From the NCBI GenBank assembly GCA_028687425.1, contig JAQUAD010000030.1, positions 1 through 32,564 of the forward strand: a DNA stretch of 32,564 nt, given 5' to 3'. Shown here piece after piece: positions 9,334-15,883 of this stretch; position 1 is the first letter of the stretch; the number at the start of each line of letters is the position of its first letter. Origin of the DNA: Sideroxydans sp. (GTDB lineage: Bacteria > Pseudomonadota > Gammaproteobacteria > Burkholderiales > Gallionellaceae). Under the pieces are notes generated by a model. The model searched no databases and had not been told where the DNA came from. It saw only the letters and a program-made list of their open reading frames with translations. The position numbers and the translations under genes were made by a program.

Positions 9334-9430
9334 TAAGAAACTGCAGGGTGGACACGTTGTGCCTACCTTACCTTGCTACTCAATATGAAGTAACGGAAGT
9401 ATTTATCTCTTCGGGCGCGCCACATAAAGA

Positions 9431-9465
9431 AAACGGTTTGTTTCTTACGGAAGCAAGCCGTTTTT
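9431..9465 (+). terminator. Rho-independent terminator downstream of pepN
   Basis: The stem AAACGGTTTG (9431-9440) pairs with CAAGCCGTTT (9454-9463) with one G-U pair. It closes a 13-nt loop and runs into a T tract. It lies about 100 bases after pepN. Confidence 0.75.
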
Positions 9466-9505
9466 CTATTCCAAGGCAATAAATCCAGGCACGAGAGGGG
9501 CCGTC

Positions 9506-9523
9506 ATTCGGCCAAAGCGGGAG
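9506..9523. repeat. Intergenic repeat copy 1 (core TTCGGCCAAAGC)
   Basis: ATTCGGCCAAAGCGGGAG shares the 12-nt core TTCGGCCAAAGC with 11333-11350 and, reversed, with 19621-19645. All three copies are intergenic. The core resembles a repeat I recall from many proteobacterial genomes that often creates spurious short ORFs. Confidence 0.55.
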
Positions 9524-9700
9524 CTTGCCCTTCAAGTAAGCTTCTTCCGCTGCGGTGCTGCCCCTTTCGATTGCTCAGACATGCTCTTTCTACGGGGAAA
9601 CTAGGGTAGACCTGAAAATTCACAGATCGCTTTGAATTTAATGGAGTTATCTATAGAATCAGTACTTATTAATTGTATCTAGATAACAATATATCTAACA

Positions 9701-10708
9701 ATGAGTTACTTTGATTTAAGCGAAGCGCAGCTAAAGCAGCAAATCGATGCTGCTCAGATTCGTTCGGCCTGGCTGGATGCAGAGCGCCGCATGATCGATT
9801 ATCGCGGTTCGATGCAGTGGAAGACGGTCAAGGGACGCGACTACTTGTATCGGGAATATGGCAACAAGCGTGGCAAGAGTCAGGGGCCGCGTAGCGAAGA
9901 AACCGAACGTATCTATCAGGCCTTCACGAAGGGCAAAGCAGAAGCTGCCGAGCGCCTCGATACCTTGTCCAAAAGCATGGCGCGGATGAGGCGGGTGAAT
10001 GTGGCAGAGCGGGTGGGCCGGTCGCCGAATATCGTGGTGCAGACATTGGAGGCGATACGCCAGGCCGGTCTGCAAGATCATTTTCTGGTGATCGGCACGA
10101 ATGCGCTGTATGCCTACGAAACCTATGCGGGTGTGCGTTTTGATGGAGACATCACCGCCACGGTAGATGTAGACCTGCTGTGGGATTCCAGAAAGCACAT
10201 CCTGCTCGCGTCAGACTGCGAAGAATCCTTCCTGCATCATGGGCTGATCGGGCTATTGAGGAAAATAGACAAGACCTTCCAGTTGCAGAATGGCGAGGAA
10301 TACCGTGCGGTGAACGCAACGGGTTACATGGTTGACCTGATCAAGCGTCGCCCAGCATCCCTGTATGACGACAAGGAAAAGTCTCAGCTCGTGAAAAACG
10401 AAGATGACTTCTGGGCGGCCAAGATCGTCAATATGGATTGGCTGCTGAGCTCACCACGCTTCCGCCAGACGATAGTTGGCGTGAACGGAGAGATGGCGGA
10501 AATGACCACCGTCGACCCGCGCGCCTTCGTTATCTACAAAAACTGGCTGGCGCACAAAGACGACCGGGACCCGCAGAAAAAGCCCCGCGATCTGAAGCAA
10601 GCCCAGGCGGTTTACGAATTGCTGAACGACAGGCTACCGCAGCTGGACTTCAGTTCGATTCATGTCTTTCCCGCGCACTTGCGGGACTTGTCCGATCTGG
10701 ATGGCTGA
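9701..10708 (+). CDS. GSU2403-type nucleotidyltransferase-fold protein
   Basis: 335-aa protein that I match to the GSU2403 family (NTP_transf_8 domain). The N-terminal 100 residues are helical and charged, with the family-like segment RRMIDYRGSMQWKTVKGRDY. The nucleotidyltransferase core follows: VIGTNALYAYE (130-140, glycine-containing turn) and TVDVDLLW (154-161) with the acidic pair D156 and D158 that would bind metal. A later region (DFWAAKIVNMDWLLSSPRF) is also typical. Substrate and role are unknown. The ATG has no clear ribosome site, and the AT-rich leader differs from its neighbours, which suggests acquisition by transfer. The stop is followed by about 30 codons in another frame that look gene-like (10709-10803) but were not identified. 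Confidence 0.75.
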   Translation: MSYFDLSEAQLKQQIDAAQIRSAWLDAERRMIDYRGSMQWKTVKGRDYLYREYGNKRGKSQGPRSEETERIYQAFTKGKAEAAERLDTLSKSMARMRRVNVAERVGRSPNIVVQTLEAIRQAGLQDHFLVIGTNALYAYETYAGVRFDGDITATVDVDLLWDSRKHILLASDCEESFLHHGLIGLLRKIDKTFQLQNGEEYRAVNATGYMVDLIKRRPASLYDDKEKSQLVKNEDDFWAAKIVNMDWLLSSPRFRQTIVGVNGEMAEMTTVDPRAFVIYKNWLAHKDDRDPQKKPRDLKQAQAVYELLNDRLPQLDFSSIHVFPAHLRDLSDLDG

Positions 10709-10807
10709 TTGAGGGCAGAGCGCAGGTGGTGATGCAGACGGAGTTCGGCGGGCAGCGATTGCTGGAAGAACTGGAAGACGACCCGCTGCCGCGTATCTGC
10801 TAGTCCA

Positions 10808-11173
10808 CTACATCATGCTGCCGAACGAGCGATCCGCCGTATGCGGCGGCATCGGTAATCCGGCGATGCGGCTGGCTTGGGCGACAGGCCCGTGCGGGAA
10901 CAGTTGATAGAGATATCCGCGTCCGTTCGCTTCACCGAACTTCATCTCCAGATCGTGTAACACCTCACGTGCCGGATCATCATTGCCGTGCGCACGGAAG
11001 CGTTCGCGCAGGTAGTAGATGATCTTCCAGTGCTCATCGGTCAGTTCGATACCTTCGAGTCTGGCAACGCGGTTGGCAAAGTGTGGCGACCACTGTTCCA
11101 GTTCGGCCATGTTGCCTTCCGGGTCGTGTTCGAAACGGGCGGGGTCTTGAATGGATTTGTTGATGTCGAGCAT
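10808..11173 (-). CDS. DsrC/TusE-family protein lacking both redox cysteines (RspA-like)
   Basis: 121-aa protein of the DsrC/TusE family. The fold signature is clear: RFEHDPEGNMAELEQWSP, IELTDEHWKIIYYLRERF and the C-terminal arm GRGYLYQLFPHGPVAQASRI-AGLP. True DsrC has two cysteines in this arm (CysB just before the IAGLP segment, CysA at the penultimate residue), and TusE keeps the last one. Here CysB is Ser in QASRIAGLP, the tail reads PPHTADRSFGSMM, and the whole protein has no Cys. It therefore cannot carry a persulfide or form the DsrC trisulfide. Cysteine-less homologues are known as RspA and are thought to be regulatory. The start at 11173 is set by AGGAGG about seven bases upstream. 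It is divergent from sbp1. Confidence 0.85.
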   Translation of the reverse strand: MLDINKSIQDPARFEHDPEGNMAELEQWSPHFANRVARLEGIELTDEHWKIIYYLRERFRAHGNDDPAREVLHDLEMKFGEANGRGYLYQLFPHGPVAQASRIAGLPMPPHTADRSFGSMM

Positions 11174-11332
11174 GATAATTCCTCCTGCTGACTTGGATGG
11201 ACAGAACAGTTCATCCGTCAGGGCATCATCAAACTCTTGAGTGAGTTTTTCAACTATTAGTGCGGCAGGGTTATTGCTGCAGACAGCTGGCAATATTTCA
11301 GGGTGGGACAGTTCGACAGATAGAGGGCTGGT

Positions 11333-11378
11333 GTTCGGCCAAAGCGGAAGTCCATGGTGGATTGTCGAGATGTCCGCT
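11333..11378. repeat. Intergenic repeat copy 2 with inverted AGCGGA/TCCGCT ends
   Basis: GTTCGGCCAAAGCGGAAG (11333-11350) shares the core of the copy at 9506. An inverted partner TCCGCT at 11373-11378 suggests the element can fold. Confidence 0.5.
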
Positions 11379-11447
11379 CGTGACAAATTTCCAGACATTC
11401 TCGACTATCGTTAGTCATGAAAATGGCATATTCATTATGCTGCTAAC

Positions 11448-11494
11448 CAAATATGTATAAATTGGTTCTGTTCCAGTATCCGGTTCCCTAGGAT
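11448..11494 (+). promoter_or_regulatory. Predicted CysB-type promoter of sbp1
   Basis: A box fitting CAAATNNGTNYNNATTNNTT starts at 11448, and a -10-like TAGGAT lies at 11489-11494. The same box and a TAGNNT element occur with the identical 41-nt offset before sbp2 and cysT. The box would cover roughly -53 to -33, overlapping the -35 region, where CysB activates in enterics. Control by CysB is inferred from the genes and geometry. Confidence 0.6.
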
Positions 11495-11541
11495 GCGCTC
11501 CATCGCGGATTTGCGATTGACCATTTCCCAAGGAGCCATTC

Positions 11542-12555
11542 ATGAAACTTTCTTCCCTCGCCGCTTCGCTGCTGGCATCGGCCATCGTGCTATTCAGCGC
11601 CGCTGCACATGCAGCGGAGATCAACCTGCTCAACGTGTCATATGACCCGACCCGCGAGCTGTATCAGGAGTACAACGCCGCTTTTGCGGAATACTGGAAA
11701 GCCAAGACCGGCGACGATGTCGTCGTGAAGCAATCCCACGGCGGTTCCGGCAAGCAAGGCCGCGCCATCATAGACGGGCTGGAGGCCGATGTGGCGACGC
11801 TGGCGCTGGCGGCGGACATCGATGCGCTGTACACCAAAGCCGAACTGATCCCCGCAGATTGGCAGAAACGCTTGAAGCTGAACAGTTCACCCTACACTTC
11901 CACCATCGTGTTCCTGGTGCGCAAGGGGAATCCTAAGCACATCAAGGACTGGGGCGACCTAGTCAAACCGGGCGTGGCGGTGGTGACGCCGAACCCCAAG
12001 ACCTCGGGCGGCGCGCGCTGGAACTATCTGGCCGCTTACGGCTATGCGCTGAAGCACAATAACGGCGACCACGCGAAGGCCCAGGCTTTCATCAAGAAGC
12101 TGTTCGAGAATGTGCCCGTGCTGGATTCCGGTGCGCGCGGCTCGCTGACTACCTTCACCGAGCGCGGCATTGGCGACGTGTTCCTGTCCTGGGAGAACGA
12201 AGCCTTCCTCGCCACCACCTCGCTCGGTCCGGACAAGTTCGACATCGTCGTGCCCAGTTTGAGCATTCTGGCCGAACCGCCGGTCACAGTGGTGGACAAG
12301 AACGTGGACAGACACGGAACGCGTGCTGTGGCCACCGCCTATCTGGAGTATCTCTATTCTCCAGTCGCCCAAGAGATCGCGGCCAAGAACTACTACCGTC
12401 CGACGGATGCCAAGGTCGCGAAGAAATATGCCAAACAGTTCCCCAAGGTGAAGACACTCGTCACCATTGACGGTGAATTCGGCGGCTGGGCCAAGGCGCA
12501 AAAAGAACACTTTGCCGACGGCGGGGTGTTCGACCAGATCTACAGCAAGAAGTAA
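11542..12555 (+). CDS. sbp: Periplasmic sulfate-binding protein (copy 1)
   Basis: Sulfate-binding protein of an ABC importer, 337 aa, exported by a signal peptide ending at AAAHA (residue 24). Family motifs are clear: [17 protein letters not shown] at the mature start, [11 protein letters not shown], the sulfate-binding signature [17 protein letters not shown], and the C-terminal [11 protein letters not shown]. The mature protein has no cysteine and no methionine, a feature reported for the Salmonella sulfate-binding protein and expected for a protein made under sulfur starvation. AAGGAG lies eight bases before the ATG. It starts a likely transcript with the porin and EAL genes, under its own predicted CysB-type promoter. 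It is paralogous to the gene at 14742. Thiosulfate binding is possible too. Confidence 0.95.
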   Translation: MKLSSLAASLLASAIVLFSAAAHAAEINLLNVSYDPTRELYQEYNAAFAEYWKAKTGDDVVVKQSHGGSGKQGRAIIDGLEADVATLALAADIDALYTKAELIPADWQKRLKLNSSPYTSTIVFLVRKGNPKHIKDWGDLVKPGVAVVTPNPKTSGGARWNYLAAYGYALKHNNGDHAKAQAFIKKLFENVPVLDSGARGSLTTFTERGIGDVFLSWENEAFLATTSLGPDKFDIVVPSLSILAEPPVTVVDKNVDRHGTRAVATAYLEYLYSPVAQEIAAKNYYRPTDAKVAKKYAKQFPKVKTLVTIDGEFGGWAKAQKEHFADGGVFDQIYSKK

Positions 12556-12566
12556 TCCGCAAAAAT

Positions 12567-12588
12567 GCCCCGCCAGTTGCGGCGGGGC
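12567..12588 (+). terminator. Hairpin between sbp1 and the porin gene
   Basis: A perfect 8-bp stem (GCCCCGCC at 12567-12574, GGCGGGGC at 12581-12588) with a 6-nt loop lies 11 bases after sbp1. No T-run follows directly. A second hairpin (GCAGGC/GCCTGC, 12619-12633) comes before nine T residues at 12645-12653. Together they could attenuate transcription or protect the sbp1 message; full termination is not certain. Confidence 0.5.
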
Positions 12589-12678
12589 TGCGATACGCAA
12601 CGCCCCATTTAAAAAACGGCAGGCACAGCCTGCATCGGGGACACTTTTTTTTTCATAAAACAGAAGGAGTAACAAAAC

Positions 12679-13707
12679 ATGCAACAGAAACTCATCGTAC
12701 TGACCATCGCCGCAGCATTTTCCGCCCCGACACTGGCCGATAACGCCAACGTCAACGTGTACGGCAAAGCCTACCTGACCCTGGATTCCATCAGCAGTAA
12801 TGCGACCGGCGCGGTCAGCACGCTGCGCACCAACTCCAATGCTTCGCGCTTCGGTGTTAAGGGCAGCGAGGAGTTGGGCGACGGCCTGAAAGGCATCTAC
12901 CAGTTCGAAGTGCAGGTGGATGGCGACGGCAGCGGCGGCAACGGTCTCGGCAACGGCACGCGCAATAGCGGTGTTGGTCTGGAAGGTGACTTCGGCAAGG
13001 TGATCGTCGGCGTATGGGATACGCCGTTCAAGGTGGCGCATAACAAGGTTGAGCTGTTCGACAACGCATCCGCCTTCACTGCATTGAACCTCATCGGTCG
13101 TGCCGGTGCCGCCAAGAACTTCAACTCGCGCCTGAAGAACATAGTGCAATACTGGACGCCCAAATTCGGCAGCGTGCAGGGCGCCGTTTCTTATGCGCCC
13201 GATGAAGCCAAGACCGCAACGACAAACAAGAGCGATCTAGCCTTCGCCGCCACATTCGAACAGGACGATCTCTATGCGGCGGCGGCCTATGAAAGCCGCC
13301 CTGATGCGACCACTGCGGGCACGACAGACAGCGCGCTGCGTTTGGTTGGAAAATACACGTTGGGCGATGTCTGGGTTGGTGCCACGGTCGAAAGCATCAA
13401 GGTGAACACTTCAGCTACTGCCAGCTACAGCCAGAAGAATCTGGAACTGGTCGGCCAATACAAGCTGGGTGCAGACAAGCTCGCGGTGAGTTACGCCAAG
13501 GCAGGCAAGACCGCCACGGCGAACACTGGGGCTACCCAGCTTGCACTGCGCTACGGCCATGAATTCTCCAAGCGCACCGAACTGTTCGCGGCCTATACCA
13601 CGCTGAAGAACGACTCGGCGGTCAACTACGACCTGAACAGCAGCGGCATCGGCGCGGCGGGAGACACCAAAGCGGTGTTCGGCGCTGGCCTGATCCACGC
13701 GTTCTGA
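12679..13707 (+). CDS. General porin, mature form free of sulfur amino acids
   Basis: Trimeric Gram-negative porin of the Porin_4/OmpC-like betaproteobacterial type, 342 aa. A signal peptide ends at APTLA (residue 20). The mature chain begins with NVNVYGKAYLTLDSIS, carries the porin segment SRFGVKGSEELGDGLKGIYQ and ends GLIHAF with the C-terminal Phe. The start is set by AAGGAG upstream. The translation has a single Met, the initiator, and no Cys, so the mature protein contains no sulfur. Its position between sbp1 and the EAL gene in a sulfate uptake locus suggests an outer-membrane route for sulfate or other sulfur compounds under limitation. The solute is inferred only; homologues are mostly non-specific or weakly anion-selective channels. 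Confidence 0.9.
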   Translation: MQQKLIVLTIAAAFSAPTLADNANVNVYGKAYLTLDSISSNATGAVSTLRTNSNASRFGVKGSEELGDGLKGIYQFEVQVDGDGSGGNGLGNGTRNSGVGLEGDFGKVIVGVWDTPFKVAHNKVELFDNASAFTALNLIGRAGAAKNFNSRLKNIVQYWTPKFGSVQGAVSYAPDEAKTATTNKSDLAFAATFEQDDLYAAAAYESRPDATTAGTTDSALRLVGKYTLGDVWVGATVESIKVNTSATASYSQKNLELVGQYKLGADKLAVSYAKAGKTATANTGATQLALRYGHEFSKRTELFAAYTTLKNDSAVNYDLNSSGIGAAGDTKAVFGAGLIHAF

Positions 13708-13725
13708 GCAAGACCGGTCACGAAC

Positions 13726-14559
13726 ATGGCACACCGATACCACTACCTGAACCTGCTGTTGAGCAAGCATCTGTCGCTGCCGCCGGGCGAGTACCGTTTG
13801 GAAGACAGCGGACGGCAGGGGCTGGTGTGCCACTTCATGGGGATGCAACTGGCCAGCGCATTCCAGCCGGTATTCCGCGCGGACGGCAGGCTGGCCGGAC
13901 ATGAAGCCTTGCTGCGCATCGACCAGGGCGAACACGTCGCACAGTCCCCCGTGGAGGCTTTTGCAACTGCGGAGCATTCCGGCAGGCTGGTGCAGTTCGA
14001 CCGGCTGGTGCGCACCATCCACCTGCTTAACCATACGCGCCATGCCGCCGAGGAGGAACTGCTCTTCCTCAAGGTTCATCCGCGATTGCTCGCCCGCGTC
14101 GATCACCATGGCCGCACGTTCGAGCACATCCTGCATTACTACTCCGTCCCGACCTCCCGCGTCGTCATCGAGTTGAATGACAGCGATGGGATTCCGGAGG
14201 CCGTGCTGTGCCATGCCATCGGCAACTACCGTGACATGGGTTATCGCATCGCGCTGGATGGGCTCGGTACCGCGTATCCTGTACTAGTGATCGGGATGCA
14301 GCCGGACATCGTCAAGTTGGATGGTGAAGCGATCCGCGCTGCCGAGCGTTCTCCGGTCGCTGCATCCGTCTTGTTCGAGTTAGTTGGGCAGTTGAAGGAC
14401 GCGGGGATATGCGTCGGCATACCGGGCATCGAGACCGCGGGTCAATTGCGGCTCGCGCGACAGTCAGGCGCCGGACTGGTGCAAGGCTACCAACTGGGGC
14501 GGCCTGCTTTTGCTGCATCGCGGAAGCTGGCAAACCCGCCCCGGCAAATGGACGCATGA
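13726..14559 (+). CDS. Degenerate EAL-domain protein (probably not an active c-di-GMP phosphodiesterase)
   Basis: 277-aa protein with an EAL fold filling most of the chain after about 40 residues. The signature E60-A-L-L-R is present, as are E149 (VVIELND), a Lys in DIVKLD near 197, E236 (GIET) and Q253 (VQGYQLG). Key metal ligands are changed: the Asn of the NxxP strand is K116 (FLKVHP), the DDFGTG motif reads DGLGTA so the second Asp is G179, and the Glu of the AEGVET motif is P233. Loss of these residues in known EAL proteins abolishes hydrolysis, so a binding or regulatory role is likely. No sensor, GGDEF or membrane segment is seen. It starts 18 bases after the porin and ends before a strong terminator, so it probably belongs to the sbp1 transcript. 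Confidence 0.82.
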   Translation: MAHRYHYLNLLLSKHLSLPPGEYRLEDSGRQGLVCHFMGMQLASAFQPVFRADGRLAGHEALLRIDQGEHVAQSPVEAFATAEHSGRLVQFDRLVRTIHLLNHTRHAAEEELLFLKVHPRLLARVDHHGRTFEHILHYYSVPTSRVVIELNDSDGIPEAVLCHAIGNYRDMGYRIALDGLGTAYPVLVIGMQPDIVKLDGEAIRAAERSPVAASVLFELVGQLKDAGICVGIPGIETAGQLRLARQSGAGLVQGYQLGRPAFAASRKLANPPRQMDA

Positions 14560-14594
14560 ATTCTCTCCTCCCCGGGTGCAATACCCGGTTTCAG

Positions 14595-14623
14595 CAGGGG
14601 CAGGCAACTGCCCCTGTTTTTTT
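14595..14623 (+). terminator. Rho-independent terminator after the EAL gene
   Basis: The 8-bp stem CAGGGGCA/TGCCCCTG (14595-14602, 14609-14616) with a 6-nt loop is followed by seven T residues (14617-14623). It closes the sbp1-porin-EAL unit and separates it from the sbp2 promoter. Confidence 0.9.
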
Positions 14624-14641
14624 ATTCAAATTATCGATAAG

Positions 14642-14688
14642 CAAATCAGTTCTTATTCTTTCTTGTTCTGCTTTGCGTCGGCTAGATT
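14642..14688 (+). promoter_or_regulatory. Predicted CysB-type promoter of sbp2
   Basis: The box CAAATCAGTTCTTATTCTTT (14642-14661) is nearly the same as that before cysT (15808), and a -10-like TAGATT lies at 14683-14688, 41 nt from the box start. The transcript leader to the sbp2 ATG would be about 45-50 nt. Confidence 0.62.
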
Positions 14689-14741
14689 GACGTCATGGCG
14701 GCACGGTATTGCGTGCTGCTGAAACGAACATGGAGATGGAA

Positions 14742-15746
14742 ATGAACAAGACCCTGCATCAGGCAGCCGCTGCGCTGGCCTTCTCGACTGTCCTCGCATT
14801 CAGCGCCCACGCCGCCGAAGTGCAGATACTGAACGCGTCCTACGACGTGTCGCGCGAGTTCTACAAACAGTACAACCCGCTGTTCGTCGCCCACTGGAAG
14901 AAACAGAGCGGCGACGATCTGGCCGTCAACCAGTCGCACGGCGGTTCCAGCAAGCAGGCGCGTGCGGTGGCAGACGGTCTGGAAGCTGATGTGGTGACCA
15001 TGAACCAGTCCATCGACATCGACAAGATCGCCGCCAAGGGACTCATCCGCACGGACTGGGCCGCGCGCCTGCCGAACGAAAGTGCGCCGTTCACCTCCAC
15101 CTCGGTGATCCTGGTGCGCAAGGGCAACCCGAAAGGCATCAAGGACTGGCGCGACCTGGCCAAGCCGGGCGTGGCGGTCATCATCGCCAACCCCAAGACT
15201 TCGGGTAATGGCCGCTATGCCTACCTCGCCGCATGGGGCTCGGTCATCAAGTCCGGCGGCACGGCACAGCAGGCGCGCGAGCTGGTGAGCGGCATCTTCG
15301 CCAACGTGCCCATTCTGGAGACCGGCGGTCGCGGCGCGACTACCACCTTTGTGCAGCGCGAGATCGGCGATGCGCTGGTGACGTTCGAGAACGAAGTGGG
15401 CCTGATCCAGAACGAATACGGCGCGGACAAGTTCGACCTCGTGTATCCGAAGATCAGCATCGCCGCCGACCTGCCGGTGAGCGTAGTGGACAGCGTGGTG
15501 GACAAGCGCGGCACGCGCCAGGTGGCCGAAGCCTATCTGCAACACCTGTATTCGCCGCAGGCACAGGAGATCGGCGCGCAACTGGGGTTGCGTCCGCGCG
15601 ATGCGAAAGTGGCAAAGAAATATGCCAAGACCCTGCCGAAGCTGCAGCTGTTCGCGGTGTCAGAAGTGTTCGGCAGCCTGAATCAGGCCCAACTGGAACA
15701 CTTTAACGACGGCGGTGTGTTCGACCAGTTCTACGGCAAGCGATGA
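14742..15746 (+). CDS. sbp: Periplasmic sulfate-binding protein (copy 2)
   Basis: Second sulfate-binding protein, 334 aa from the ATG at 14742. That start was chosen because GGAG lies at a good distance and the signal peptide (ending SAHA, residue 24) begins there; two in-frame ATGs at 14730 and 14736 are alternatives. Motifs: LNASYDVSREFYKQYNPLF, NQSHGGSSKQARAV, the signature NPKTSGNGRYAYLAAWG and the tail GGVFDQFYGKR. No Cys and only one Met (VVTMNQ) remain in the mature chain. It lies before cysTWA, so it is the more obvious partner of that permease, but it has its own predicted promoter and a hairpin separates it from cysT. The two Sbp copies may differ in affinity or in ligand (sulfate versus thiosulfate). 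Confidence 0.95.
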   Translation: MNKTLHQAAAALAFSTVLAFSAHAAEVQILNASYDVSREFYKQYNPLFVAHWKKQSGDDLAVNQSHGGSSKQARAVADGLEADVVTMNQSIDIDKIAAKGLIRTDWAARLPNESAPFTSTSVILVRKGNPKGIKDWRDLAKPGVAVIIANPKTSGNGRYAYLAAWGSVIKSGGTAQQARELVSGIFANVPILETGGRGATTTFVQREIGDALVTFENEVGLIQNEYGADKFDLVYPKISIAADLPVSVVDSVVDKRGTRQVAEAYLQHLYSPQAQEIGAQLGLRPRDAKVAKKYAKTLPKLQLFAVSEVFGSLNQAQLEHFNDGGVFDQFYGKR

Positions 15747-15758
15747 ACTTCCGGCGGC

Positions 15759-15781
15759 GCGCAGCCGGATGACGGCTGCGC
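15759..15781 (+). terminator. Hairpin between sbp2 and cysT
   Basis: A perfect 9-bp stem (GCGCAGCCG at 15759-15767, CGGCTGCGC at 15773-15781) with a 5-nt loop lies 12 bases after sbp2. No T-run follows, so it may be a weak terminator or a 3'-end stabiliser that keeps sbp2 message more abundant than the permease message. Confidence 0.45.
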
Positions 15782-15807
15782 CTGCCTATATTCAAATTTC
15801 AGCTATT

Positions 15808-15854
15808 CAAATCAGTTTTTATTGTTTTTATGGATGAAGGTGCATCGATAGACT
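15808..15854 (+). promoter_or_regulatory. Predicted CysB-type promoter of cysTWA-cysB
   Basis: The box CAAATCAGTTTTTATTGTTT (15808-15827) precedes a -10-like TAGACT at 15849-15854, with the same 41-nt offset as at sbp1 and sbp2. The leader before the cysT ATG would be only about 25 nt. cysB is the last gene of this unit, so CysB may control its own synthesis. Confidence 0.6.
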
Positions 15855-15883
15855 GCGCACTCATCCAACCACAGGAATAAGCG

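Larger units (their letters stand above)
9334..9700. other. 367-base gap: terminator, intergenic repeat and AT-rich leader
   Basis: No gene is supported. The gap holds a hairpin terminator (9431-9465), one copy of a short repeat found three times in this window (9506-9523), and an AT-rich stretch (about 9620-9700) before the nucleotidyltransferase gene. The AT-rich part contains the palindrome TATCTAGATA (9677-9686) and related ATCTA words, which could be operator sites. Confidence 0.45.
11174..11541. other. 368-base divergent region between the DsrC-like gene and sbp1
   Basis: No gene is supported; the short frame at 11260-11460 crosses an intergenic repeat and has no ribosome site. The region holds the second repeat copy (11333-11350) and a likely sbp1 promoter (11448-11494). 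Within the repeat, AGCGGA (11343-11348) and TCCGCT (11373-11378) are inverted copies that could form a hairpin. Confidence 0.5.

Noticed and set aside
11421-11445. Possible sigma-54 promoter (TGGCATATTCATTATGC) before sbp1
   Set aside because: The TGGCA and TGC elements do not have the required -24/-12 spacing and the TTGC part is missing.
11260-11460. 66-codon frame between the DsrC-like gene and sbp1
   Set aside because: Crosses the intergenic repeat and the predicted sbp1 promoter; no start signals.
13726-14559. Active c-di-GMP phosphodiesterase
   Set aside because: Three conserved metal-site positions are replaced (K116, G179, P233), so an active enzyme is unlikely despite the intact EALLR.
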